DNA of 64,000 nucleotides from Opisthocomus hoazin (lineage: Eukaryota > Chordata > Aves > Opisthocomiformes > Opisthocomidae), in assembly GCF_030867145.1 (NCBI RefSeq), contig NC_134418.1, positions 54,225,682 through 54,289,681 of the forward strand, read 5' to 3'. The notes under the pieces were generated by a model that saw nothing but the letters and a program-made list of their open reading frames with translations, was not told the origin of the DNA and did not search any database. This document shows positions 1 through 14,500 of this stretch, one piece after another; the first letter of the stretch is position 1; each line of letters starts with the position of its first letter. The translations under genes and the position numbers were made by a program.

Positions 1-2461
1 GAATCTTGCTCTGTGCTTGCAGATGGCTTATCCTTGGTTATTACATGGGGAAGATAAGAGCGTGCTCTGAGAACCTTCTCTCCTGTGCCTCCTCCTACCT
101 GAGTCAAGAACCAATGACACAGCCCACAACAGGTGGAATCACAGTTGCTTCATACAGGGGGCTAGCTAAAAGCAGGTTGCTCTGACTTCAGCATCATTCG
201 GGTAGGAAAGGAAAAGAGAAGATCTTCCATTTATATCTCACTATCTTGGAAATTTGTAACTATATAAAGGAAAAAGAAGAAAATCTAAAATAGAAGGCAA
301 GTAGCTTATACAGAAGTCATGCAATCAGGCTATGGTCTTCAAAAGGAGAATGCACCCAAATGAAACAGACATTCCTGCTATCGCCAGTGAAGGGCAAATA
401 AAAAGCCATATTTTATGAGCACAGCAAGGCATGCTGTGTGTTTTATAGCTGAGCAGAAAAACACGTTCCTTGCCTCAAGGATCTCATAATTGAGACTGAG
501 TAGCTATATGTGAACGGCCCAACAGGCTGTTTTTTCCCTTTGTGCCAACTTCAGAATGATTGCCACTCCATTTATTTTCCAGATATTATCTGATCCAACT
601 GTGGGTGTTGCTCTGCATTTCTGAGGTGTTCCCTCACCTCTCCCCCCACTCCTCTTCCTGTGCTGTGCCACACTGGAATTACCGTATCAACTCTTGCAAG
701 CACACCACACCTCTCGAAACCCTCAGGTAAGTACAGCCTGCCTTGAATCATTCACTATACAACAAAGGTCCAGAGCCAAAGACACCTAGTCAAGATTCGT
801 TTTGTCTTTCTCAGTAAGCAGTGGGCATTATTACTAATGCATTGTTTATACTGAGCCAAAAAATATGCACAGTACTTTCCAAGCAAATTCACAAAAATGA
901 CCCTGCTTGAAAGAACTTGCAGTCTGAGCACTTACAGGCATAAAGCTTGTATATCTGAAAAAAGGAAACCAGCTTTGGTGCATACAAGTCTTGCATCCAA
1001 CACAGCAAACATCACAGCAAATACCTCAGTTTGTCCTTGGGAACAAGATGTAATGAAAAATATTACTTCTCCCTACAGATTGGCCTCTCAGATCCTTAAA
1101 CCACCTTGTCTACACTTAAAGCACTCTAGTCAGTGTCGAAAAATATTCCTAAAGCTACGTTCAAATAATGACTTGTGTGATTTGCCTAACTGGGGATTAA
1201 TCTAAGGTAGAGCAGGAGGCAGGATGTCACAAACTATAGAAGAACAAGGAGAAACACATTCACAAGAGTAAGATCTTGAGGCTGCTATCATTAGTCTTGC
1301 AGCTTTAGCACATGATTATTAAGACATTCAAGTTTTACTTGCAAATTGATAGGCACTGTCACTCAGGAACAAGACCTTGGTATTACAATAGACAGTTCCA
1401 TAAAAAGGTCATTTTCAGCCCTCAACAGTAGTCAAAAAAATCAAATCAAACATTAGATATTATTGGCAAATGAACAGAGAATAAAAAGGAAAAAAAATAT
1501 TCCTCGGTGATAATCCAAATCACAGGTCTGACCCCTCCATCTAAAAAAGCAGAGACAGCAGACCTGAAAGAGTAACAGAGCAGGGTGACAAAGTGACAAG
1601 GAACAGTTCCTGCCAAGAATGGCTGAGCAGGCTGGGACTTTCAACTGAAAAAAAGAGTAGAGCTCATGGGGTACAGGAGAGAAAAGGGATATATGATGGG
1701 AGTGTCTGATACCACTATTTGCATAAAGAGGAAGGACAGAGATCAACTTTTCATCACCTTTTCCAGTACAAGAACTAGGGGCCGTTGAATGATCCAAAGA
1801 AGGTGGCTCTTCACAAGTATCTCCTTACTAAAGGATTGAGGTGCACAAATTTCAAGAGTCCAGGGGAGACAAGACAAGTCCTTGGAAACTAATTCCACTG
1901 GGGGCTGCTAAACAAACCACAACCACTTCAGGAACTCCCAGGTGGTAAATAGCTGGAGGTAGGGAGCATACCAAGAAGTAGTTATCATACATGTCTATTG
2001 TGCTGCTACTGTTTCCTAGGTACCTACTTCTGCCCGTTCTTAGAGACACAACAGCGACAAGTGCGACCTTCAGAAGCAGCACAGCCATGCTCAGGTTTTA
2101 CTTGACAAGCCCAGCACAGCAGCAATACTAGAAGTAAAATGACATCTGCATTATAGTGAAGGAAATAGTTTTGAAAATGCTTTTTATTTTTATATAGCTC
2201 AAGTTATATCTGCTTTATTAGCTAAAGCTTGCTCAATATCTGAACACAAACTTGTATAGAATTTGGACTGAATGACGTTTATCTCCTGCATCAAGATCCA
2301 AAGGAGGACGTGGTTCAGAATAAGATTATGCTCAATTGGGGATTATGCTCCGGTCTTACATAAAATACACTTTACTGAATTGGATCAAATGGCTCTCTAG
2401 CTGGGCTTGGTGTACATTTCATTTTCTCTCTGCTGTGTGCTTTTATTTTAATCTCACATAC
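1..2461. other. Left edge, inside the presumed next intron of gene B
   Basis: Follows the donor of gene B's second SEA exon. I looked for the next SEA exon (a Val-rich strand ending Phe-Lys/Gln-Phe) and did not find it. Only unrelated short reading frames and AT-rich sequence are seen. Confidence 0.5.
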
Positions 2462-2529
2462 CTCACTCTGATTAAGCGTGAACTGATGTATTTTTTCCTT
2501 AAAATGGAATTGTAAAATGTCTTGTCGAT
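2462..2529 (-). CDS. TMPRSS11D: Gene B second SEA exon
   Basis: A 68-nt exon, exactly the length and phase of gene A exon 3. It reads [15 protein letters not shown] then a basic segment. Acceptor TTTCAACAG|ATCGAC with a long T-rich tract, donor GTGAG|GTATGTG. The match in size, phase, splice sites and SEA wording (Phe at position 5, Lys-Tyr-Ile before the next strand) makes chance unlikely despite the short length. Confidence 0.78.
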
Positions 2530-5500
2530 CTGTTGAAAAAAGAAAAATATAAGATAACAACAGAAAAGGAGGGAAATGGACATATTGCTGGAATGAGAAA
2601 TCAGAAAGCAGCATTCGATTACAAACTCACATCTTACAGAACCTAGAAACGTAATCCAGCCCAGCCTCTAGATAACATTTCTCACAGACTTTTCCTAACA
2701 GTTTCCCATTTGGCCTAAAGCACGTCATAAAAAGTTAATTTGTTTTTCTAAATATCCTATGACTACATCAGTGTGCCACTGTAGTGCTGTCCCTTCCACT
2801 CCCAGGCATAATGAAGGAATTTCATAAATATCCTTGAAACACACTGCGCAAAGCGCAGCCTCCTAAAGATGGCCTACAGAAAGGATACAGGATGTTGTGC
2901 TCTGCACTGAGCCTCTCTTGTAGGGGTCCTTTCTGATACAGCACTTATCCTTGGTCCTGTAGAAATTTATAGCAAAACTAACAGTGATTTCCAATTATAT
3001 CCCCCAAACACTGTTGTTATTTGCCACATGCTAGGGGAATTGTCATGCAATTCTCACCAGAAATCTGGGACTCATAAGGAATCAATCCCCAAATGACATC
3101 ATTGCTGGTGCCTGCTTAACCACATCCTTCTTTAGGCTGAATGTTGTCTCAAGATTGCGTGATCAGTCTGAGACAGCACAGTGTGATATAACACGGCACG
3201 AAATTCTGCCAGGCATGGCTCATGATCACTGAAGTGTTTAGAAATAGCAAAATCACTAGCGAGCTATGCAGTTCCTCCTATCAGCAAGACCCAGCAAATC
3301 AAACATATCCTGTAAACATCAAATGCACTACAAGAAAAGCTACGTAGAAATGCTTTACAATATCATGCAAGTTGTCTTTTTGTAGTTTTTAGCCCATAAA
3401 GGCTGTCTGATTTAGCCAGTTCTCCAGATTTTCTGTCTTCCAAAGGAAAGAAAAAAGTAATGGTTCTCAAACTTCTAGTACGATGATATCTTTCAGATAT
3501 AGAAACAAGCATGTAAGCATGAAATCTGGGGGTGATTCCTCCCAAAGAACACAAAGCCCCTCTTTCCAGCCTTGGTTGTCATAAGATGAAGCCTCACATC
3601 ATTACACGGTGATACTGAAGCAGAATAATTTCAAGACGAAAACTGCACATTTTATTAAGCATATATTAGTGAGGAAACAAAAAGAATAATTCTGAATGAT
3701 AATGCATTGAGCTGATGTCTTAGTTTGCTGTTACTGGCCATTATCTGGAATTACTTCAGCATTTGGAATAAACAAAATTCTAGGGGGAAAAAAAAATCAG
3801 CTGCAACAAGCTACTGTATACATGCAGAATGTGCTTTATCCTGTCACTTCACAGATTGCCAGCTGCTACCACTGCATTTTATGAAGCATACAGTTAGAAA
3901 TGAAGAATAAAGTGGTTTCTTTTGTATAACTTGTTCTGCCACCACCCACCACCCCCTACCACCCTCCACCCAAGTTACTGGAAGTGTTAGCCCTCAGCAG
4001 ACAAAAAGGTTGGGGTTTTTTTTTATTTGGGGGGGGGGGGTGTTAATGATAACATTTACTTATTGTTTCTGTCATAGTGTTAACTGCTTCACTGATGATT
4101 GTGTAAGCAGAAGCATGTGATTGATTAAGCAGCACTGCCAGCTTTGTGGCACGCAATGGCATGTGCTGTCTTTGGCTGCACTGCCTTTCAAAACTTTTGA
4201 GATCTTTGGGACAGGGACTTCTTTGGAGAGTACTTTGCAAACAAAAGAAGGCCTTGAGCTGGGCTGAGGTACACCTCAAGCTTCTGCTTTGCTAAAGAGT
4301 AAAATGAAAGCAGACTGACTTTAAGCTTGGGACTGAAGAGGGGAAGAAATCACAGTCCCTTGCAAGTGAGGGTTAAGTCAATACGACATTCCTGAATCCT
4401 TTATCTCCTCCTGGCAGTTGTGTTTTCAAGCTGTCTGTACTGTCACATCTCAGAGATTGTAAGTGGTTTTGCTACACTTTCCACCTACATTTCTGCAGCA
4501 GATACAGGGATCCTTACTTCTGTCACCCATTCTCTTGTGTATCTTTGCCACAGCCTGACAGCTCATGTGATTGTGTTTTTTGTACCGCCAGCATGTACAG
4601 CTTTCTCCTTTTCTCCTCACCCTGGACCAATTCGTAGATGTTCCATACAGTCTGATAAGGAACACCGTGTACTGCAGCAAAGATTTCCAGTAGCATCTGA
4701 CAAAATAAAATTACCCACAGTACTTTTACGAAAAGAATCTAAGGAGTCCAAATGCAACTGAACTATCAGCAACAGACATTGTTTTCAGAAAAGTCAATCT
4801 AAAAGGGATGTTAGTTACTTTTATGGAGAGAACAGTAAGCATATGATTTAAATTTATATCAAAATTATTGGATTTGTGTTACTTCCATTCTCTTTCACAA
4901 TTTCATATCTGAATGAGAAAGTAGCCACTTTTCCTGTTACTGTCACTAACGTTCCCCTGCTTAATAGCTGCCTTATCTATCATCGATAGATAAAAAAACA
5001 ACTGGAGAGTTGTTTTGTTTCCAGTGATCCTAGTAGGGCCTTTAACACCTTCAAACTTGATCTGATATTTTTTACTTTTGTAATATCTGCTGATTCTTAT
5101 CTGGAAAGATATGCTGGCCAAACCTCTGCTGTGGCCCCTACCTCTCACCTGCTGATGAATTTGTTTGACAGGCGTGAATCTGTCACAAATCTCCTCTTTC
5201 CTTCAATGATCATTTTGGTAATCTGATTTATTAACAGTAATCTTTATAGTCATACGGTGTTTATGTAAGAGAAAAAGATGTAGCGAGATGCCTTCAGACA
5301 AAAACTTTCAAACATTAATGTTCTGTGTCATGTTTTTACTGTTCGTCTTCTGGTGAAGACTTTCACACCCATATCAAACAGTAAACATTTCTCTCCAGCC
5401 TGCTTATAGCTTTCTTTTCAGCTTGAGTCACAACCCTGGAAGCAAAAGCAACTAGAACTTCGTCCGGTCACTAGGTGGGACCCGGTCCTGCCTGGGAGAA

Positions 5501-8500
5501 GCACCTACACTCATTTTAAGCATTTTGTTTTGATTACAGCCACTCAGAAGTGACACTGTCATGACCAGGTCCCTTAAATTCACCACTGATTAAGTGCATC
5601 TTCACTTGTTTTCCTGGCCCTTGTCTAGCAACTGCTCAATGGTGACAGCTGCTGCTGCAGTCAAGGTCCATAACCATTCTTAACCGAGTGCAAAGTCCTA
5701 CTCCTTTCAAGTAAGCAGCGTTTTCCTTACAGCCTTTGTTTTAGCATTTGTTCAAACAAGATTTTCTTTAAGTTAATGTTTGCTGGCTAGTTTAGCTTAA
5801 TGCCATCTGCTATATCCTAAATTTAATTTCATATCTTCTCTCCTTTTTACAAAACCTCTCTCCATACAGTATAATTTTCTAAGACAAACTGGACTCCTGA
5901 ACACTGGTCCATCTACGCCAATAGAGTAACTAATAGTGGCTAGTACCAAAGATGCAATAAGATGGCAAAACATTCCCACCTGTACAAATCCAGCCACAAA
6001 GGAAATTCTTCCTTGTTCCTTGCAGACAGAAGTTGCTTTACACCTTGATGAACAAGACCTGTTTTCCTATCCTGTCTTGAGTAACTCTGGATCTCACCAT
6101 TAACCTCTTTTTCTCATGTTGCACCATGGCCAGCCTTCCGAGGCCTGTGAGCAACCTACTAAAATCTTCATGATTTCAGAGTCCCCCAATATGCCCTGCC
6201 TCCCTGCGACCCAAAAAACCCCAAGCTCTGGAAGTAGGTCACATGCAAGAGGGATCCCATTGCTCTCGTGTAGGGTGGCGCTGACATGAGCTGGGCTTGC
6301 CCAGATGGGGAGCTGGGTCTGGAAGTGACCCAGCAATGTTGGCTGCGTCAGCCCTTACTTTCTCTCACCACACACCCTCTGCCACTGCACGCAGTGTAAC
6401 AGGATTTATCAAAAAGGTTATCTTAAATCTTGTTTTACAGAACTTTCCTCTGGAAAATTTGCTGAACCCACTGAATTATTTGCGTAGGATGTTCAAAAGC
6501 ATTCAGTAGGTTTGGGAGCACAAATCCTCTTGTTGTTCAATACTATTGCTCTTTTGCCTGCTGCCAGTTTAGTCCTTCAACAGCTCTCCTCATACTACAT
6601 TCTTCCTCTTGCCTCACTACCTTTTTAGGATGTAAAGCCTATTATTAGAGATTTTTAAAGCTTTTTAACCATAAATATTAATTGGAACATACCATCTGGT
6701 TCAGTGACTCTCTCCAGTTTTGTGGCAATTGTGCAATATGAATCACTGCTAATCAGTTGTGTTAACTCTGTACCTAGCACCCAACTTGCTGGCCAATTTG
6801 CATCCAATTTACAGCTCAACCTGCTGAGCTCCCCAGAGCTGACCATAATGCAAATCCAGTAGCAGCTTCCTTGAGAACCTGACATATCTCCTGCCCAGGT
6901 TTCAACTGAAGGGTTAGTTGGGAACCCTACCAGAGACTAGAGGGAGAGAGGGCAGGAGGAGAAAGACAGACAGGGAGAGGAAAAGCTGAAACTGGCACTG
7001 TCCCAGACCAGAATGTGGGCATCACATTCCGCTTAGAAGCAGAGATACCAATTATTAACAGCAGCGACAGCCCTACAGCTAGCGTTTGCCCGAGGTGAAG
7101 AAAATGGACCTGAAGGAGAGTGAGTATAATGGTCCATGGGCCTCCAGCAAACCAGAAGATCAGATTTTTTCCCATCAGAAACCACACGTATGCAAAGACA
7201 GTATGTGTCACAGCAGGCAATAGCAGTGTGATCCTGTACATCTGCAAATGGTATCACAGACTCTTCACAGAGTTTAAACTAACTGGACTGCTAAAGCTGG
7301 GAGGCGAGTAAGCAATATCTGACTTTGCACTAAAATAAGGATCTCAGCTGGATGCTTCTTGGAGATGTCGGCTGCAAAAGAGAAATAACTGACCTTGTAC
7401 AGTAGTTCTTAAAAAGACTGTTTTTTCAGATAAAAGAAATTAACAGGACTAACACATGGGGTAACGTCAGGATTTAAAGTCTCATGCTTATGCCTAGTGC
7501 AACCAATTTCAAAGGCACGTAATGACAGGAGAGTTTCATTACAGCCATGTAATAGTGACAGCTGGAATTAAGGTCACCTAAGTATTCCCATTCCTACTCC
7601 CCGCTTTCAATTGTCCATAATTAGCTTCCTAAAACTTTCACACGGCCATTGAAATTTTGTCCACTTAGGGAGGAGATCTTCTAACTTTTGGAGAGAAAAT
7701 CAAGTTTGGAGAGAAAACCATTTGGGCCAATATCCAGTTAAGAGCTTTTGTGTGTTGTTTGTAGTTTGGTTTTTTTTCCAAAAAGTATGCTTTTCCCAGG
7801 AAAACAACTCCACGCCCTCTGTTTTTTTAAGCAATACTTAGGGGTAAGGAGCTGAAATACAGGAGTAAATAGTTCTTAGGAAAATAATAGTTTTATGAAA
7901 TCCAAGGAAGATCAATAGTGATGGATTCAGGTTACAAGTGCCCAAATACCATCAACCACGCAAGTTCAGTAATGAATTTGGATTCTCCCTTTTGACAACA
8001 CCATGTTCTAAACAACTTCTCTCTTGACTGGCCAGATTTTGATCTCAGTGACACAAGTTCACATCTTGAATCACTTCATTGATTTAATTACCTGTAAACA
8101 GTGCAGTAATTCGGGATTGTGAGTCTATAATTAAGATAAGATTCTACCCTTAATCACACAAACTATCGATAACTGCCCTTCATTTAATTTTTAATTCCTT
8201 TTTCCAGTTCAGGTTCACATCCATTTTTCTTGTGCACATTTTATAGCTTTTCTTGCCACACACTGGATCTGACTTAGAGTTACTTATTTTGTGGATGTGG
8301 GGTGTCATCTTATGATTTTTGTGGCTTTGTTCATGCTTATGAGACCTTCTGCCTTGGTGAACCAAGAAAAAATGAAAAAGAAAAATCAGCTTGTGTGCCT
8401 ATTACTGGAGAAAATTATGTTGTATTGATAAGTTAAAGAATCAATGAATTTGAATGATTGTTGAACTTAAGATAGAGAAAAAGTTGGATATTAGGCAATT

Positions 8501-11500
8501 TGTTAATAACTAACCATTTCATCCTGGAAATTCATGCTATTTATGTAGAGCACACTGATAGTTTGAGATCTTACAGGTAAGGAAAAATACTAAGCTACAG
8601 CTTCATGCACTACACTGCATCAACTCACACTAGCATTTAAAAGTACTTCATATTTTCCTCAATATTTGTTTAGTTCCCTGTGCTGCTGTGACCTGTGGAA
8701 ACAGGAAAAACTGGAAACAACAGTTAAAGCAAGAAAGCATCTCAGTTTTTAAATCAATGCAGCATATCCCTATGCCAGTGGTCTTTTTCTTCTTTTGATT
8801 TCAGTAGGAATTTGTGAAAAAAAGCATCACAAGTGAGAGCCAAGTGCTTTCTGTGAGTTATTTCCTCTCTCAGTGTACAGCATTTCACCTATATCTTTAA
8901 GGCCACACCTGTATACATACATACTGACAGTCAAGTGTGCTGTCAACCTCTAATTCCAGAGCTAAATAAACCAGTCACCACACCGCCATCTTGGCCACTG
9001 TTACATTGCCATGTTTCCCAGCTGACTGAATTACTGTGGAAAGATGCTTTTTGCGTTGTTTCTAGCCCCAGTCACCCATAGAGGGCACCCTTATTGTACC
9101 ATGTTAGTGCAAGGACAATGCTTCCTATTTGTGAGAACCATTCCCTTAAAATAAAGCTTGTAAAGCAGAAGTTGTCAAATGCCCTAAATTTATTTTAGGA
9201 ATTTTTTCTCAAAATGCTCCTTAATTTTAAAGATATTTTTTACATCGCTAAAAGATTTTTTTTCCATTTTACAATATTATTTTGCAGAACAAGAAAAAAG
9301 GGAGAGTATTATTAAAAAGACTCTAAAAAGCTTCATTTAAAAAGCTTCATTTTTCTGGCTTTTGTACTATAGATGTGGTTCTAAATAAAATTGCCTTCAG
9401 TGAAGAACAAGAAAAACTTTCAATAAAAGTTCTGTTCTTTTCACCTCATATCTGTACTAAGCAAGTACTTGAGGGAGCACATAGAGAGTCTAGGAATGCT
9501 TGGGTTTAAATAAGGACTTACATTTTAAATTTTGGGCTCCATATATGAAAACACTACCAAATCTCTTTTGAAACTTATTACAACCAGTAACATTCTTACT
9601 CAGTTTGTTCTGGGTGCTGCAAGACTCTGAAAAATCCTTGGAAAGACTTGGCTGCTGCAGCTACCATAATTTCTCTTTCTGTGATCTGTCCAATCTATCT
9701 TCAGTTTTCTTTTGTTTCAGCAGCTGAGAAGGGAAAGAAGTGTTTTATGGGCGGGTGAGGGGGAACAGCTCACATACAGCAAATGAAGCTATATGGTGCT
9801 TGCAGATACTTGTATTTTTCAACTTGCTGTGAGAGTCATGTTAGACTCCCTTGAACTTCAGCATACTCCCTTTTCTTGGGGCACATTCAGTTATCACCTC
9901 TAAATTAGCCCTCACAGTCTGGTCCTTGGAGAAAAAGCCTGCTGCCTTGGCAATCTGCTCCTACTGAATGAACCTCCCGACCCAAGGACCTTAAGGCACT
10001 GATCGAGCAAGCCACACACTTCTAGCTTTACCTTAACACCCGCACAGAAGGTGTGACAAACACACCTCGTGTAGTGTACAGTTTCAGCCAGCTTTGCAGC
10101 TAGTTCTTGGCTCTGAAGTGGTTTGTATTTCACCTCCCTCACTCTCCTAAATACACACACTCACTTTTCTGCTCCTCAGGTGGACCTGAGCCTGACATCT
10201 GACCCTGAAAATGCCAAGTGTCATAAAACAGCAGTCTCATCTACTCACTCACTGCTGCCGGTCGTTTTAGCTAGGCTTCCTCTGAGTTCAGCTCAGAGGG
10301 AAACCTTAGCTAGTACTTCAGGCTTTGGCCCTGCAGATGTGACAGTAAGCCACTCACAGCTCAAATGATACAAGGTACTTCCTGATACCGGGATGACTGC
10401 AAGCTTATCGCTTGGTATAAAGCAGAGAGCCTTTCAGTTACAAGCCTCCTGTTGAAGGCTAATCCATCCACCGAACAAGGTTATCAGGTATTAAAGCTCT
10501 GCTTTCCATGGAAGCATAACTGTCTACGTGGGAGTTAAGAGAGGACACACACCAAGAAACTGAAGTGCTGTGACGAGGGTGAATAAAACCTGAGTGTGCC
10601 AAAGGAACTAGGTGAGTCCTCTCCTGATTACCCATAGGTACTTAAAAAACCTTTTGCTGTCTCTGGCGATCATTTCTCAGGTGCTGAAGTGGCTTTATGT
10701 ATTTGGCCTTTCAGCTCTCTCCAGCTCAGTTCCCTGTCTGCACAGAGGAGACATCAGTGTCTAGGGACTGGGAAAATGTGGGGAGCTTTGGTCACAATTG
10801 AATTGTGATGAAGCAGCTGAGAATCTGCACCACTGAGGATGCAGAGGACAAAGTGAGCTCCCATTGCACCACACTGGTGTCCTTCGTGGTGGTGGCCCAG
10901 AGGGCAGCTAAGCAGAGGCACTGGATTCAGCTAACAAGCCCTGTTTGTGAGTCACAAAGCAGCAGGGACAGTGCAGAGCTGCAGAGAACTACTGAGTACC
11001 AAATGTTGAACTTAGCAGTGCTTGAGATCCTCGCTCACCTTGGTAGCACAAAGAACAGGAGGGGTGTGTTTGGGGTGAGGTAGGTGCACGGCACCTGCCT
11101 GCTGCTCTGCTTCTCCCACCTTGTAGCAAGAGAAATGTGTTAACAACCTCAAAAATCATCATATCCCAAGGGAGAAAACAGCCTCCTTCCTTACCAGCTC
11201 TGGTATAGGGACTTATCAGTGAGTCCTTAAACTGACCAAGAACAGGCACAGTCATCAGAGCTATTCTGCAGCATTATCCTGTGGTATCACAACTGCCTCT
11301 GCAATACCCAGTATAGACACTATTTCTAAATTAAACCCACACTACTAATTCTATCAGACAGGACAAACTTCAAGAGCTGTATTCATTAAAAACTTTCCCC
11401 AACATCTGTACTTCAGGACATGGAAGATTCTTTTATCACTTGAAGTCACTGAAGCAAGATGTGTGTTTCTAAAAGAGATGTCTTGACACACAATGCGGAG

Positions 11501-14500
11501 TCCTGAGACCAGAGTTACTTTATGAAATTCCATTACTTCAATAGAAATATTGGGATCAGCAGTAGTTTCCCAGAGGAAGTACCCATATATCCTCTTAATA
11601 CAATTCCCAGCCAGCCACTCTGCCCAGATCCAGACAGTTAGTTCTGCGTTGGTTTCAGATGGTGGAAGGACAGGGGAGAGCCAGGTGCATTGCGAATGAT
11701 GAGACGACAGGGGAAATACATGCCAGTCCATTCCATGGGTCAAGGCACTCATGGAGAGAACACAAACACCTCACCTCCCCCCTAGCCATCCAATTAGCCA
11801 AGGAGGGGGATATGCTACACTCATACCTGAGGAGCATCCTTCCCCCAAACCCATGGCCTGGCTTACCATCACATGGGAGCAGGAGAGAGTAGGGAAAAAT
11901 GGACAGGGCATAGCCCCAGAAGCAGGGGAGGGTCCACAAAGACATATGGACTAGGACAGGGAGAAGCAGCCCAACATCAGGGCTGGGAACAGATCTGGCC
12001 AGAGGAGGAGGAGACGTGGGAGATACTAAGTGTCTGGGAAAGGAGAAGAGTGGCATAGGCTGTCCTCAAAGACAGGAAAGCCCACAACATCTAGAAGAAA
12101 GCATCAGAAAGTTACTGTAGTGGTAAAAAGAGCAGACAGGTACATTTGGAATTCACTGGAGGGCAGGGTAAAGGCTGGTGTCTATTTCTTTGAGCAACTA
12201 ACCACGTACCTAAGGGGGCACATGCTGTGGCCGCTTGGTATCCACTGCTCTCTCACAGCTAGACACTTGCCAGCCTTCAGCTGAGACAATTATCATTAAG
12301 ATGGGCTTGATGAGGTGCTAATTTCAAGCTCTCCTGATTGCCCGCTTCCTTCCCTTAGGGTCAAAGATCACTTTCCACACTGGACACAAAGCCCCTCCCA
12401 CCCTCTTCCCTGCACACAGGGCAGTTAGTGCTGCTGCCCGGAGCAGGCACCTGGGATCATCCCAGTCACCCAGGACTATCTAGAGCCGGCTGTCTCGGCT
12501 CCCTCCACACTTCAGGGTGCCAGAGGGGCTGAAGAAACAAAGCCTAGAGCAGGGCCTTGGAAATCTCCCCCAGGATGCTGTTAGTCAGAGGGTAGTTAGG
12601 GGCGCCAGGGCATTCTTGGGAAATTCAAAAGAATTAATACATTTTGTGGGAGAAGAAAAAATATCCAAGTCTGGTGCAGGAGCTGGAGAAAACCAGTGGG
12701 TAAAAGTTGTGCAGATCAGCCAAGCATTAAGCGAACCCACTATAAAATAGAGGTTCCTTGGGGAAGCAGCCATTAAGGCTGTGACGGTGCCTTTTTTTAT
12801 CCAGTGCAAGAGGGGACGGTCTGGCACAGTGCATTTTAGCTTGGCAAGAGAAGGATGACTGGTCCAGCTAGAAGAACGAGGAGGCACTGGTCAGCTGGGA
12901 CATCTCTTTCCACAGTGGCATTTTCAGGTCTATTTTTTTCAAGAGAGCACAAAGGGAACCCTCACAGCCACTTGCAGGAAGCCAGGCAAGGAACAAAGAC
13001 CTTTCATCATCTGTTCCTCAGTCCCCCCAGCTCCACCCCACAACACATTTTCCAGACTTTCCAGTCAGCCCTGAGATGTCGACTGGTGCACCAGCTTCAT
13101 CAGCTCTCTGGCATGATCTCGCTGCATTCCCTCCCACCTTCAATGAGATAAGAGAGTGTCGCTCACACAATGGGTGTTACAACTCAACTCTGGAAACAAA
13201 AGCAAACACCAGGAAGTTTGCTGCCAGTCGCAAGGAAAGCATGAGCTGACTTCCCTATGGGAGCAAAAACACTTTTCCTGGTGAAACATCAGCTCTGAAA
13301 AGAGCTCCTTTTGTGGTTGTTCTGGGGACAAAGCAAGGAGGCTTCATCAGGGAGGGATCAGAGAAGGGAGCACTTGACAGGGAGTTGCACTAACTCAGGT
13401 AATTTGAATGCTTCTGTTTATCAGAGATGATTCACTTCTGTTCACTTTGCACAAAGTATTGTGAAAGACATTGCATTTATCTGCATTGACTCACTGTTTC
13501 ACAACATGAGCTTAAGGTATCCTCACTGCTATGAGGATGGGAAGGCCTGAACATCCAAAACCCTGACATCAGCCAGGGAAAGACTGCAAAGGATTTTGGT
13601 AAATCCAGACAAATCAAGAAATGTGATAAAAACCTGAACTCTCTACTTCTCTATTAAAGAGATGGTGTGAAAACTCTGAAAATAAAAATTCAGATGTTCT
13701 GAGACAGCTATCTGTCAAGAAGTCAAGAGGATATTTCTATCTCTGGAAAGATTGCTTTGATTTTTATCACTACAATCTGAGTTTTGCTTGTAGAGAATCA
13801 GACTTACAAGGAACATATTGTTCATTCACTAGTGCATGGAGTCACTTGAAATAAGCTTATGGACAATTATCAATCTCATACATCCTTGTTAGATGGAACG
13901 CCTGAAGCTAAAAACACAAAAAATCAAAGTTTATGATAGGGACCAGCTGAACCAAAATTACAGCAAAGAACTTGCCAAAGTTGAGAGAGGGAGGTAGAAG
14001 ATAATGGCTGAATTAAAGACAGCTCTTAAGAAAAGTCACAGGAATGAAGTAAGGGCAACACAGTTCTCTGTATGTTTGCTATGGTGTTACTTATCAGGTA
14101 CCATTAACATGTTCTGAAATAATTGTTCTCACTGCTTAGCCAGCATTGGTATTTACTGTCACTACTGTCAGAAGTGCTCAAGATCCATAGAGGAGACATG
14201 GTTTCTAAAGAATTGCCTTCCATTCAAGCATCTAAATTAATAGCCAAGTTCAGGGGAAGTCTGACTGCATTGGACAGTGTCTGAAAGAACTTCTTAGCTA
14301 AAATAAGTGTTTCTTTGCTAAAGGAGCCACATTTTTAAAAAATGAAGAGGGAATGGAATGGGAAAACAGGATACAACTTTACTCAACAAAGTGTTATTCC
14401 TCAGACCTCTCCGCAGCCCTTGCCTTCCTCCCACCTCAGCAATACACAATGTCTTCTCGGTCAGGGAGAACATTCCCTCTCCAAGGTCCTATATCATAAG

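Noticed and set aside
6655..6885. Minus-strand frame considered as a gene B exon
   Set aside because: No SEA or peptidase motif and no consistent splice phases.
11350..12060. Cluster of overlapping frames on both strands
   Set aside because: Several frames are open at once on both strands with low-information composition; none resembles a known protein.
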